A stretch of 42,760 bases of DNA from positions 1 through 42,760 of the forward strand of contig CALVBA010000008.1 of the NCBI GenBank assembly GCA_944325695.1. The letters run 5' to 3'. The position numbers and the translations under genes were made by a program. The notes under the pieces were generated by a model. That model worked only from the letters and a program-made list of their open reading frames with translations, had not been told where the DNA came from and searched no databases. The first letter of the stretch is position 1; each line of letters begins with the position of its first letter. This DNA is from an uncultured Anaeroplasmataceae bacterium (GTDB taxonomy: Bacteria > Bacillota_I > Bacilli_A > Acholeplasmatales > Anaeroplasmataceae). Of the stretch, positions 1 to 8,339 are shown one piece after another.

Positions 1-97
1 CTTTTTTAAACTTTTTTTACATTTTTTTTATTCATATAAAACGCCTTCTTACGCTCTTTTTTACTATTAGGTTAGTTGAAACTATTTCATATAAATA

Positions 98-120
98 AAA
101 CGGGAATTTTCTTCCCGTTT
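98..120 (-). terminator. Intrinsic terminator of thrS
   Basis: On the minus strand AAACGGGAA and TTCCCGTTT pair around a 5-nt loop and are followed by a T-rich run. It lies 19 nt past the thrS stop. Bases 1-97 beyond it hold no gene I can recognise. Confidence 0.85.
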
Positions 121-138
121 CTTCTTCATTTTGTTGTA

Positions 139-2037
139 TTAGTCTAAATTTTTTACATGTTTATTGATGATTTCAACAAATTCAGTAAATGGTACTGTTA
201 CTTGTTCTTGAGACCCATATTTACGATAAGTTACAGTATTATTTTTTACTTCATCATCACCGATTACTAATGTATATGGAATTTTTTTAGTTTGAGCTTC
301 ACGAATCTTATATCCTAATTTTTCATCGCGATAATCGTATTCAAAACGTATTTTATTATCATAGAATGTACTTGCTAGACTTTCACAATATTCTTTATGG
401 TATTCTAAATTAACCGGAATAACTTTAACTTGAACAGGGGCTAACCAAGTTGGGAAAGCACCAGCAAAATGTTCTGTAATTACCCCAATAAAACGTTCAA
501 TTGATCCAAATAATGCACGGTGAACCATTACAGGACGTTTCTTTTCTCCTTGTTCATCAATATAAGTTAAATCAAAACGTTCTGGTAAATTCATATCTAG
601 TTGAATTGTTCCACATTGCCAAATACGATTCATTGAATCTTTTAGCTTAAAATCTAATTTTGGACCATAGAATGCACCATCACCAGGATTTAATTTATAA
701 GCAAATCCCGCTTTTTCACATGCTTGTGCTAAAGCTTTTTCAGCCTTATCCCAAACTGAAATATCACCGATGTATTTATCTTCTGGACGTGTTGATAATT
801 CAATATGGAATGGTAAATTAAATACTTCGTATACTTCTTTATATAATTTAATGATAGAAGCAATTTCATCTTCCATTTGTCCTTCTGTCATAAAGATATG
901 AGCATCATCTTGAGTAAATGTGCGTACACGGAATAATCCATTTAATGCTCCACTAGCTTCATGACGGTGTACTAATCCTAACTCACCAATGCGTAATGGG
1001 AAGTCTTTGTACGAATGAATACTATTTTTATAAACTAGCATTCCTCCAGGACAATTCATTGGTTTAATAGCAAATTCATGTTTATCAATTTCAGATGTAT
1101 ACATATTTTCACGATAATTAAACCAGTGCCCAGAGATTTCCCATAATTCTTTATTTAACATAATTGGTGTAGAAACAAATTTGTATCCATGTCTTGTGTG
1201 GATATCATACCAATAATTTTGTAAAGCGTTACGTAAAGCCATTCCATTAGGTAACCAGAATGGTAATCCTGGACCAAAATCTGAAACCATGAATAATCCT
1301 AATTCTTTTCCTAATTTACGATGATCGCGTTTCTTACGTTCTTCTAAATTAGTAAGTTGTGTCTGTAAATCTTCTTCAGTGAACCAGCAAGTTCCATAAA
1401 TACGTGTTAACATTTCATTATTTGAATCTCCACGCCAATATGCTCCTGAAGTATTTAATAATTTTACATATTTTAATACACTTGTTGAGATAACATGAGG
1501 TCCACGACAAACATCTTGAAAATCACCTTGTGTATATAATGAAACAACATCATCGTCAATCGCGTCGATTAATTCTAATTTATATTTATCATCTTTAAAA
1601 ATAGCTTTAGCTTCTTCTTTTGAAATGATAGAATGATTAATCGCAATATTTTCTTTAACAATTTTTTTCATTTCAGCTTCAATTTTTGGTAAATCTTCTA
1701 ATGTAATAGTTTTATCTACTGATAAATCATAGTAAAAACCTTCTTCAATCGCAGGACCAACACCTAATTTAGTGTTTGGATATAAACGTTTTACCGCATG
1801 AGCTAATAAGTGGCTTGCTGAATGATTTAAAACTTCAAAAGCTTCTTTGTCATCTTTAGTTAAAATTTCAAGTGAGCAATCTTGATCAATTAATGTTTTT
1901 AAATCAACTAACTTTCCATTTAAGCGAGCTACAACAGCTTTTTTAGCTAAACTTACTGATAATTTTTTTGCAAAATCAATTACTAAAATTGGTTCTAATT
2001 CTTCTTTTTGGCTGCCATCTTTTAATGTAATAATCAT
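139..2037 (-). CDS. thrS: Threonyl-tRNA synthetase
   Basis: Charges tRNA-Thr with threonine in the cytoplasm. The 632-aa protein has the full class II ThrRS layout: an N-terminal TGS domain (MIITLKDGSQ...), the editing domain with HSASHLLAHAVKRLYP and GPAIEEGFYYD, the catalytic core with motif 2 (HRHEASGALNGLFRVRTF) and motif 3 (VHRALFGSIERFIG), and a C-terminal anticodon-binding domain starting near WLAPVQVKVIPV. The start is the ATG at 2037, placed 7-8 nt after AGGAGG. An in-frame start 15 codons further upstream lies inside the T-box terminator hairpin and is rejected. It is transcribed alone behind a T-box leader, so expression should rise when uncharged tRNA-Thr accumulates. Length and motifs are ordinary for the family. 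Confidence 0.98.
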   Translation of the reverse strand: MIITLKDGSQKEELEPILVIDFAKKLSVSLAKKAVVARLNGKLVDLKTLIDQDCSLEILTKDDKEAFEVLNHSASHLLAHAVKRLYPNTKLGVGPAIEEGFYYDLSVDKTITLEDLPKIEAEMKKIVKENIAINHSIISKEEAKAIFKDDKYKLELIDAIDDDVVSLYTQGDFQDVCRGPHVISTSVLKYVKLLNTSGAYWRGDSNNEMLTRIYGTCWFTEEDLQTQLTNLEERKKRDHRKLGKELGLFMVSDFGPGLPFWLPNGMALRNALQNYWYDIHTRHGYKFVSTPIMLNKELWEISGHWFNYRENMYTSEIDKHEFAIKPMNCPGGMLVYKNSIHSYKDFPLRIGELGLVHRHEASGALNGLFRVRTFTQDDAHIFMTEGQMEDEIASIIKLYKEVYEVFNLPFHIELSTRPEDKYIGDISVWDKAEKALAQACEKAGFAYKLNPGDGAFYGPKLDFKLKDSMNRIWQCGTIQLDMNLPERFDLTYIDEQGEKKRPVMVHRALFGSIERFIGVITEHFAGAFPTWLAPVQVKVIPVNLEYHKEYCESLASTFYDNKIRFEYDYRDEKLGYKIREAQTKKIPYTLVIGDDEVKNNTVTYRKYGSQEQVTVPFTEFVEIINKHVKNLD

Positions 2038-2061
2038 TTTTATTCCTCCTTTTAAAAATAA

Positions 2062-2278
2062 AAAAAGTCCTTGAAAATTCAAGGACGAAATAACTTTCGT
2101 GGTACCACCTTAATTCTAGCATCACAATGCTAGCACTCAAGCCTTTAACGCAGGATACGGTCATCTCTTTCGAGGACAGTTCATAGGTAGTAATTATAAT
2201 TTTTTTTAAAGTCTTTTCACCAACCAGACTCTCTCTTGTAAAAAATGAATTATAATATTGTCCTAATCATCACATTTC
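2062..2278 (-). promoter_or_regulatory. T-box leader (Thr) of thrS
   Basis: The canonical T-box motif AGGTGGTACCACG is at 2098-2110. It is followed by a terminator hairpin (GTCCTTGA / TCAAGGAC, 2068-2087) with a long T run, just before the thrS ribosome-binding site. Upstream lies a long Stem I whose base pairs AGGACA with TGTCCT. Its 3' bulge carries an ACC triplet (plus-strand 2186-2188), a Thr codon, as the likely specifier. The specifier assignment is inference from the folding; the T-box identity is clear. Confidence 0.93.
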
Positions 2279-2284
2279 GTTGTT

Positions 2285-2312
2285 ATTATACCACTTTAAA
2301 TAACTTTGTCAA
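2285..2312 (-). promoter_or_regulatory. Promoter of the thrS T-box transcript
   Basis: Consensus -35 TTGACA (2307-2312) and -10 TATAAT (2285-2290) are separated by 16 bp, and the T-box transcript begins immediately after. Confidence 0.85.
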
Positions 2313-2330
2313 TATAAATAAATTTTTTTA

Positions 2331-2352
2331 TGATATAATCATCTAAGGTGAT
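2331..2352 (+). promoter_or_regulatory. Extended -10 promoter and RBS of tmcAL
   Basis: TGATATAAT (2331-2339) is an extended -10 with no good -35. AAGGTGAT (2345-2352) follows as ribosome-binding site, so the mRNA leader is only about 12 nt long. Confidence 0.6.
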
Positions 2353-2357
2353 AGAAA

Positions 2358-3473
2358 ATGAATGTTGGAATTATCGTTGAATATAATCCATTACACAATG
2401 GTCATATTATTCATTTACAAAAAGTAAAAAAAATGTATCCTGAAGCTAAAATCATTGCATGTATGAGCGGAAATGTATCTATGCGTGGTGAGATTAGCGT
2501 AATTAAAAAATTCGATAAAACTAAATTAGCTTTAGAAAATGGAATTGATTTAATCGTTGAACTGCCAGCTACTTATACTATGCAAAGTGCTGAAATTTTT
2601 GCTGATTATGCTGTAAAAATTCTTAATTCATTTGATGTTGAGGTTATCGTTTGTGGTTCTGAAGAAGATAACACCAAATTATATGAAGAATTATATTTAT
2701 TAGAAAAGAGTCCATTTTTCCAAGAAAAAATCAAAAAAAATCTAAATTTAGGCTACAGCTATGCCAAGAGTTACCGTCTTGCCTTAAATTTAGATTTAAA
2801 AAGTAATGATGTTTTAGGTTTTAATTACTATAAAGCTATAATTAAAAATAATTACTCTATTTGTCTAAAAACAATCAAAAGGGAGAAAACAGATTATTTA
2901 GATTCAAATTTTAATGATCAAAATATTGCCAGTGCTAAAGCAATCCGTAAACAAAAGATTTTTCATAACTATGTTCCTGAAAATGTCGAGAGGTATTTAG
3001 ATAAAAATATGTTGATTGATCATAAAAATATTTTTCCCTTCTATCAATATAGTTTACTTGAAAAATCTTCTCTTGCCCTAAAGAACATTTTTCTAATTGA
3101 TGAAGGTTTAGAGAATCGTCTAAAAACATCACTTAAAACATACGATGAATACTTAGATCATTTAGTTTCTAAAAGATATACTGCATCAAAAATTCAACGT
3201 ATCATGCTGTATGTTTTATTTAATATTACTAAAGATGAAATGGCTAAGTCATTATCTGAGGATATTATTATTCGCATTTTAGGATATAATAGAAACGGAT
3301 TAGAAATCATAAAGGGTAAGAAAAAAGAAATGAAACTTTATACCAATATTAAGGAAGGATTATCCTATACTTTAGACATTGAACTAAAGATTGCGAAAAT
3401 TCTATCTTTAATTTTTAAAATTGATTATTTTAGTGACGAACAAAAAGGTCCTGTCATGTATCAATTTGACTAA
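2358..3473 (+). CDS. tmcAL: tRNA(Met) cytidine acetate ligase TmcAL (YlbM family)
   Basis: Expected to activate acetate with ATP and form N4-acetylcytidine at the wobble position of elongator tRNA-Met. The N-terminus MNVGIIVEYNPLHNGHIIHL holds the nucleotidyltransferase HxGH signature (HNGH), and MSGNVSMRGE follows, as in the YlbM family. The protein is 371 aa, a little shorter than the roughly 400 aa of the Bacillus homologue. The C-terminus (KIDYFSDEQKGPVMYQ) is typical, so the gene looks complete. It is one of two protein-coding genes on the plus strand and is divergent from thrS. Function is by family; the sequence itself shows only the fold and motif. Confidence 0.9.
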   Translation: MNVGIIVEYNPLHNGHIIHLQKVKKMYPEAKIIACMSGNVSMRGEISVIKKFDKTKLALENGIDLIVELPATYTMQSAEIFADYAVKILNSFDVEVIVCGSEEDNTKLYEELYLLEKSPFFQEKIKKNLNLGYSYAKSYRLALNLDLKSNDVLGFNYYKAIIKNNYSICLKTIKREKTDYLDSNFNDQNIASAKAIRKQKIFHNYVPENVERYLDKNMLIDHKNIFPFYQYSLLEKSSLALKNIFLIDEGLENRLKTSLKTYDEYLDHLVSKRYTASKIQRIMLYVLFNITKDEMAKSLSEDIIIRILGYNRNGLEIIKGKKKEMKLYTNIKEGLSYTLDIELKIAKILSLIFKIDYFSDEQKGPVMYQFD

Positions 3474-3475
3474 GC

Positions 3476-3498
3476 AAAGCGTTATTTAACGCTTTTTT
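3476..3498 (+). terminator. Intrinsic terminator of tmcAL
   Basis: AAAGCGTTA pairs with TAACGCTTT and a run of T follows directly, 2 nt after the tmcAL stop codon. Confidence 0.85.
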
Positions 3499-3510
3499 CT
3501 TTTCATCAAT

Positions 3511-3586
3511 GTTAGTTTCTAACTATTTTAATTGGTTAGTTATAACTAACCAATTACAGTTTACTATATTTATATTTATATGTCAA
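3511..3586 (-). promoter_or_regulatory. Operator-like 26-bp palindrome with minus-strand promoter
   Basis: AATTGGTTAGTTA at 3530-3542 is followed without gap by its exact reverse complement (3543-3555). On the minus strand a -35 TTGACA (3581-3586) and a weak -10 TAAACT (3558-3563) are 17 bp apart and point straight into the palindrome, which would cover the transcription start. A second dyad GTTAG-TTT-CTAAC is at 3511-3523. The layout is that of a MarR-type operator, yet no gene starts downstream: tmcAL and the MATE gene converge here. Confidence 0.5.
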
Positions 3587-3643
3587 TAAAAAAATAAAAT
3601 ATTTTTTATTATATATTTTCATTTAAATTACTAAGAAAATAAA

Positions 3644-3661
3644 AAAGTGCATTACGCACTT
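3644..3661 (-). terminator. Intrinsic terminator of the MATE gene
   Basis: AAGTGC and GCACTT pair around a 5-nt loop that contains the MATE stop codon, and a T run follows on the minus strand. Confidence 0.75.
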
Positions 3662-5040
3662 TCTATTTTATTCATTGTTTTAAAAAAACTAATCGTTAAA
3701 AAAACTAAAATAACAATTGTTAAGGCATCAGCAATCGGAGCAGCATATAAAATAGCTTCAACTCCTGTCCCTGGATTGGCTTTTTCTATAAAATATGGCA
3801 TCAATATTACTAAAGGTACAAAAAAAACTAAATCACGAATTAACGATGAAATCATTGCAAATATCGTTTTTCCAACTGCTTGAAAGAAAATTGACGACAT
3901 CTTAACAAGCAACGTCATAATAATAAACATTAAAAAAATTCTAAACATTTTTTCTGTATAATCATAGAATAATGGATTGGTATCGTTACTAAACATTCGA
4001 ATTAATAAATCTGGGAAGAATTGAAAAATAATTGTCGAAACTATTCCTATTATTAACGTAATCATTAAGACTTTTAAATACGCTTCTTTTACGCGATCAA
4101 AACGTTTCGCACCATAGTTATATCCAAATATTGGTTGAGATCCTAATATAACACCGACAACTAAATTAATTACCACTGTATAAATTTTTGTTTCAATTGT
4201 AATAGCTGTAATAGGAATAACATCTCCATAATTAGACATTAAACCATATTTTTTTAACATTACATTACAAACAATTGATACAACAGCAATTGAAATTTGC
4301 GTAATAAACGTTGAAATTCCTAAAATAAAAATTTTTAAAAACTCTTTAATATGAAAATTAAAGCTATCTTTTTTTAAAGTAAATGTTTTCGTTTTAAACA
4401 TATAAATAAAACATAATATAAAAGTTGCTATTTGTCCAATTACTGTAGCAATTGCAGCACCATCAATTCCCATGTTTAAACTAAAAATAAAGATTGGATC
4501 TAAAATTATGTTTATTACAGCTCCTAATATCATCGCTTTCATGGCATAGTTTGGACTTCCATCAGCACGAATAATCGAGCACATCATATTCATTAAAATA
4601 AAAATAGGAAAAAAAGCGACAACGTAATTAAAATATCTCGAAGCTAAATCATACGATTCATTTGGACAACCAAAAATCATTAAAAGAGGATGTTTAAATA
4701 CTAAAAAAATAACTGTTAAAACGATACTAATAATAAGAGTTAACAATAAACTCGTTCCAATACCTTTATGAATTTGTTCTGTATCTTTTCTTCCTTGACA
4801 AATGCTTAAATATGCCGCACATCCATCACCAATACACCAGGCTACACCTTGAGCAATAATAAATGCTAAAAAAACAACCCCCGTAGCAGCGATTCCATTA
4901 TTACCTAATTCACTTTGACCGATAAAAATTTGATCGACAATATTATAAAGTGAACTAATTAATAATGATAAAATACATGGTAATGAAAATTTAAAAAGTA
5001 ATTTTGAAATCTTCTCCGTTTCTAAATAATTCCCTTGCAA
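3652..5040 (-). CDS. MATE family efflux transporter
   Basis: A 462-aa integral membrane protein with about 12 predicted segments, the usual length for MATE exporters that expel cationic drugs or metabolites using a Na+ or H+ gradient. Family hallmarks are PCILSLLISSLYNIVDQIFIGQ near the N-terminus, GVAWCIGDGCAAYLS, RADGSPNYAMKAMILGAVIN and GSQPIFGYNYGA. The start codon is TTG at 5040, chosen because AGGAGG (5048-5053) lies 7 nt upstream and no ATG fits. The stop codon sits inside its own terminator loop. A 20-bp dyad and a terminator-like hairpin precede it, suggesting regulated expression. Substrate cannot be told from sequence. Confidence 0.93.
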   Translation of the reverse strand: MQGNYLETEKISKLLFKFSLPCILSLLISSLYNIVDQIFIGQSELGNNGIAATGVVFLAFIIAQGVAWCIGDGCAAYLSICQGRKDTEQIHKGIGTSLLLTLIISIVLTVIFLVFKHPLLMIFGCPNESYDLASRYFNYVVAFFPIFILMNMMCSIIRADGSPNYAMKAMILGAVINIILDPIFIFSLNMGIDGAAIATVIGQIATFILCFIYMFKTKTFTLKKDSFNFHIKEFLKIFILGISTFITQISIAVVSIVCNVMLKKYGLMSNYGDVIPITAITIETKIYTVVINLVVGVILGSQPIFGYNYGAKRFDRVKEAYLKVLMITLIIGIVSTIIFQFFPDLLIRMFSNDTNPLFYDYTEKMFRIFLMFIIMTLLVKMSSIFFQAVGKTIFAMISSLIRDLVFFVPLVILMPYFIEKANPGTGVEAILYAAPIADALTIVILVFLTISFFKTMNKIESA

Positions 5041-5056
5041 AATATAACCTCCTAAA

Positions 5057-5089
5057 TAAAAAAGACGTCAACTTTAATGTCTGACGTCT
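5057..5089 (-). terminator. Terminator/attenuator between the Ntn hydrolase and MATE genes
   Basis: AGACGTCA and TGACGTCT pair around an 11-nt loop and run into TTTTTT on the minus strand. It ends a few nt before the MATE ribosome-binding site. It may simply end the upstream gene, or it may attenuate MATE transcription. Confidence 0.65.
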
Positions 5090-5098
5090 AATTAAAGA

Positions 5099-5127
5099 TG
5101 CTACATAATTGTAGCATAGATATTATA
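5099..5127 (-). promoter_or_regulatory. Candidate MATE promoter with 20-bp dyad
   Basis: TATAAT on the minus strand (5122-5127) has a weak -35-like TTTTCA 17 bp upstream, inside the end of the preceding gene. The start region is covered by the perfect dyad ATGCTACA-TAAT-TGTAGCAT (5099-5118), which looks like a repressor site. Confidence 0.4.
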
Positions 5128-5130
5128 TTT

Positions 5131-6351
5131 TTACAAGCTAAAGCTGAAAACACTACTTGAATCATGGAATTGTTCATTACTTACCCAAGTTACTGTTTTA
5201 TTTGTTAAATCATATAGACAAGACCAAACAGTAATACTGTTAGAATCTGATGCACCGTTATTAGCATCCCATTTTCTTCTTCCTACTGTTTCTAAGATGT
5301 CTAAACCTTGTTGTTTTGTAATAACTCCACTTGTATTTGTTCCATTTGGATTAATCATTTCTTCAATTTTGTTATAACGATCAAATCCACCTTTTTCACT
5401 ATCATCTTCATAATAATTTGGAGAAACAATAAAGTTTGTTACATATTGGAAATCATTTTGTCCTTCTTTTTCACCAACATATGCATCATCATTATTATAA
5501 ATAACTTTTAATTCACGTTTTGAACCATCAGTATCTGTTTTATCAGTACCATTAATCCATTCAACAATAGCACTTTTTCCTGTACTATCAGCAATCATAT
5601 AATGGAATGATGTACTAGCACTATCATGTAAATCGTATTTTTGAATTAATTCAATTGCCTTATCTACACTATCAGCATAATCCAAAACCATGCGTAACAT
5701 TGTTGTTGAAGTGATGTCAGGACGTTCAGTTTGTTGATCTGTAGATACAACATTATCACTTGGCCCTTGATATGTCATATAAATTCCACAAGATACTCCT
5801 TTTTCATTTATTCCATCAAGTGGAACATAAACAGAAGCTAAAGAAATTACTTTATCCATGATACCTTCAATTTTTTGACCATCTGTTAATCCTAAGAATT
5901 GTAAGTCAACACTAGAAATAGAACGATAACGTCCATTACCTGGATTTGTTTCTACAATCATCGCTGTTGTTTTTGAAAAATCATAGTTACGTCCAAAATA
6001 ACGTGTTCCATCACTTCCTTGTGCTGTAAATGATGAACATCCAATTGTTGGAGCTTCAAGAGAAATTGGAATAATTCCTTTAGTAAGATTTCCAACAATA
6101 AAATTAATTAACTCTTGGTCACTTGACACTCCACCTTGTTCAATGAATTCATCAAAGTAGTATCCACCTTTAACATCCATTTTATAAACTGGTGCTCCGT
6201 GTTCTGCATTACTTCCATCAACTAACATTTCAATTGACATAATTGATGAAATCTCATTACGCCACATAATCGCCACTACGGCGAATAATATCACAAATAC
6301 ACCAACTATAGATGCTAATGTTGTGATTATAATTTTTTTAATCTTTGTCAT
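5131..6351 (-). CDS. Membrane-anchored choloylglycine hydrolase-family (Ntn) amidase
   Basis: A linear-amide C-N hydrolase of the bile salt hydrolase / penicillin V acylase / AAT superfamily. The likely nucleophile is Cys105 in TIGCSSFTAQG, followed by FGRNYDF (Arg121, Asp124), INEKGVSCGIYM, MIADSTGKSAIVEW and YVTNF, all matching conserved positions of the family. A transmembrane segment (about residues 6-29) anchors it with the enzyme outside. The ATG at 6351 is chosen for GGAAGGAG upstream; a longer reading would start inside the promoter. Classical gut bile salt hydrolases begin Met-Cys and are cytoplasmic, so this one would need a ~104-residue propiece removed, and its substrate is open. 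406 aa, apparently intact. Confidence 0.85.
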   Translation of the reverse strand: MTKIKKIIITTLASIVGVFVILFAVVAIMWRNEISSIMSIEMLVDGSNAEHGAPVYKMDVKGGYYFDEFIEQGGVSSDQELINFIVGNLTKGIIPISLEAPTIGCSSFTAQGSDGTRYFGRNYDFSKTTAMIVETNPGNGRYRSISSVDLQFLGLTDGQKIEGIMDKVISLASVYVPLDGINEKGVSCGIYMTYQGPSDNVVSTDQQTERPDITSTTMLRMVLDYADSVDKAIELIQKYDLHDSASTSFHYMIADSTGKSAIVEWINGTDKTDTDGSKRELKVIYNNDDAYVGEKEGQNDFQYVTNFIVSPNYYEDDSEKGGFDRYNKIEEMINPNGTNTSGVITKQQGLDILETVGRRKWDANNGASDSNSITVWSCLYDLTNKTVTWVSNEQFHDSSSVFSFSL

Positions 6352-6379
6352 TTTACTATTCTCCTTCCGAACGTCTTTG

Positions 6380-6408
6380 ATTATATCATAATCTATTTTT
6401 GTTGACAA
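6380..6408 (-). promoter_or_regulatory. Promoter of the Ntn hydrolase gene
   Basis: -35 TTGTCA (6403-6408), 17-bp spacer and an extended -10 TGATATAAT (TATAAT at 6380-6385) on the minus strand, about 30 nt before the ATG. Confidence 0.8.
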
Positions 6409-6449
6409 TATTTATATTAAAAATATTTTAATGTCAAAATATTTTATAT

Positions 6450-6482
6450 AAAAAAAAGGAAGATTATCCGATTGAATCTTCC
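6450..6482 (-). terminator. Terminator of the suf operon, overlapping the end of sufB
   Basis: GGAAGATT (6458-6465) pairs with AATCTTCC (6475-6482) and an 8-nt T run follows on the minus strand. The sufB stop codon lies in the 3' arm of the hairpin. Confidence 0.85.
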
Positions 6483-7870
6483 ATTTCTAATTTAATTAAT
6501 TGATTTAATTCTACTGCATATTCCATTGGTAACTCTTTAGCAAATGGTTCAATAAATCCCATTACAATCATTTCAGTTGCTTCTTTTTCAGTTAATCCAC
6601 GACTCATTAAATAAAATAATTGTTCTTCTGAAACTTTAGAAACACTAGCTTCATGTTCAATATAAATGTCATCTGTTTTCCCAATATTCAATGGAATAGT
6701 ATCACTTTTTGACAGATTATCTAAAAGAATTGTATCGCATTCGACATGACTTTTTGATCCTTTAGCATTTGGACCACAAGAAACTAAACCGCGATAATTA
6801 ACTACGCCACCCAAACGTGAAATTGATTTTGAAATAATTGTTGAGCTTGTATTTTCTCCTAAATGAATCATTTTAGCTCCTGTATCTTGAAATTGTCCCT
6901 TAGAAGCAAAAGCGATACTTACGGTTGTTCCTTTGGCATTTTTTCCCTTTAAAATACAAGCAGGATATTTCATATTAATTCCAGCACCAATATTTCCATC
7001 AATCCATTCCATATGACCATTTTCTTCAACTAAAGTACGTTTTGTAACTAAGTTAATAATATTATTGGCCCAGTTTTGAACTGTTGAATAGCGACAATAT
7101 CCATCTTTCTTAACAAATATTTCAACAACTGCTGCATGTAATGAATCTTTAGAATAAAGTGGAGCTGTACATCCTTCAACATAGTGGATTGAAGCCCCTT
7201 CATCAACAATAATCAATGTTCTTTCAAATTGCCCCATTTGTTCACTATTGATACGGAAATAGCTTTGAACAGGTTTTTCTAATTTAACACCTTTAGGGAC
7301 ATATATAAATGATCCACCACTCCAAACAGCACTATTTAAGGCTGCGTATTTATTATCAGAAGGTGGAACTAGTTTACCAAAATATTCCTTAACTAGTTCT
7401 GGATATTTTTTTATTGCTGTATCTGTATCTGTAAAAATAACTCCAAGCTCTTCTAATTCGTGTAAAGTATTGTGGTAAACAACTTCACTTTCAAATTGTG
7501 TTGAAACCCCGGCTAAAAATTTTCTTTCACTTTCAGGAATTCCTAGTTTATCAAAAGTATCTTTAATTTCTTCAGGAACTTCATCCCAATCATTTTCTGT
7601 TTGTTTACTTGATTTAATATAATATGTGTAGTCATCAAAATTAATTTGTGATAAATCAGGCCCAAATTTAGGATTTTCTTGTTTTAAAAACGAATCATAT
7701 GCTTTTAGACGAAATTCTAACATCCATTCTGGTTCGTTCTTAACGTGCGAAATTTGACGAATAACTTCTTCATTCAATCCTTTTTCAGTTGTAAAAACAG
7801 AAGTTGTTTCCGTTTTAAATCCGTATTTGTATTCTCCTACAATATCATTTATTTTTTTCTTGCTTTCCAT
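6464..7870 (-). CDS. sufB: Fe-S cluster assembly scaffold SufB
   Basis: Core scaffold of the SUF system; SufB2C2D or SufBCD complexes build [4Fe-4S] clusters in the cytoplasm. The protein is 468 aa, the normal length, with SufB signatures [49 protein letters not shown] and [21 protein letters not shown], ending in the conserved [18 protein letters not shown]. The start ATG follows AGGTGG. It is the last gene of sufC-D-S-U-B, 20 nt after sufU, and is closed by a terminator that overlaps its last codons. Confidence 0.97.
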   Translation of the reverse strand: MESKKKINDIVGEYKYGFKTETTSVFTTEKGLNEEVIRQISHVKNEPEWMLEFRLKAYDSFLKQENPKFGPDLSQINFDDYTYYIKSSKQTENDWDEVPEEIKDTFDKLGIPESERKFLAGVSTQFESEVVYHNTLHELEELGVIFTDTDTAIKKYPELVKEYFGKLVPPSDNKYAALNSAVWSGGSFIYVPKGVKLEKPVQSYFRINSEQMGQFERTLIIVDEGASIHYVEGCTAPLYSKDSLHAAVVEIFVKKDGYCRYSTVQNWANNIINLVTKRTLVEENGHMEWIDGNIGAGINMKYPACILKGKNAKGTTVSIAFASKGQFQDTGAKMIHLGENTSSTIISKSISRLGGVVNYRGLVSCGPNAKGSKSHVECDTILLDNLSKSDTIPLNIGKTDDIYIEHEASVSKVSEEQLFYLMSRGLTEKEATEMIVMGFIEPFAKELPMEYAVELNQLIKLEMEDSIG

Positions 7871-7890
7871 TTTACCACCTACTGGTCTTT

Positions 7891-8325
7891 TTATTTTTTA
7901 TCGTTAATTCCTTTTTCAACGGCCTTCCATGATAAAGTTACACATTTAATACGAGCTGGAAATTTACTTACCCCCGTATAAACAACAGATTCCCCTAAAT
8001 CAACTTTATCATTAACTTTTTCACCTTTGACTAACTCATAAAAATTATCGATAATTTCTAACGCTTCTTTTGTTGTTTTCCCTTTTAAAGTTTCACTCAT
8101 AATTGAAGCACTTGAACAGCACATTGAACATCCAATACCACTATGCTTGATATCAACAATAACATCATCAACAATTTTAACTTGCACATTAACATCATCA
8201 CCACATGATGGATTATTTAAATGAACTGTATAATAACCTTCATCGTTAATTAAACCTTTATTTTTGGGATTTTTGTAATGCTCCATAATCACTTGTCTAT
8301 ATAATTGTTCTAAATTATTATTCAT
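7891..8325 (-). CDS. sufU: SufU sulfur-transfer / scaffold protein
   Basis: Zinc-dependent sulfurtransferase that accepts persulfide sulfur from SufS. The 144-aa protein has Cys41, Asp43, Cys66 and Cys128, exactly the positions of the Zn ligands and acceptor cysteine in Gram-positive SufU, in [19 protein letters not shown] and RIKCVTLSW. The extra Cys69-Cys70 are additional. The ATG at 8325 is preferred because AAGGTGA sits 5 nt upstream; a GTG three codons earlier overlaps that site. Placed between sufS and sufB, as expected. Confidence 0.95.
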   Translation of the reverse strand: MNNNLEQLYRQVIMEHYKNPKNKGLINDEGYYTVHLNNPSCGDDVNVQVKIVDDVIVDIKHSGIGCSMCCSSASIMSETLKGKTTKEALEIIDNFYELVKGEKVNDKVDLGESVVYTGVSKFPARIKCVTLSWKAVEKGINDKK

Positions 8326-8339
8326 TTCATTCACCTTGC

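Noticed and set aside
1-97. Possible start of infC or another gene downstream of thrS
   Set aside because: On the minus strand only a 9-codon frame without ribosome-binding site is visible after the thrS terminator; no IF-3 sequence can be read before the window edge.
2038-2164. Longer thrS start and a separate small frame in the leader
   Set aside because: Both lie in the T-box terminator/antiterminator region and lack their own ribosome-binding site.
6352-6408. N-terminal extension of the Ntn hydrolase
   Set aside because: The extension would begin inside the -35 box of a strong promoter, whereas the ATG at 6351 has GGAAGGAG and gives a proper membrane anchor.
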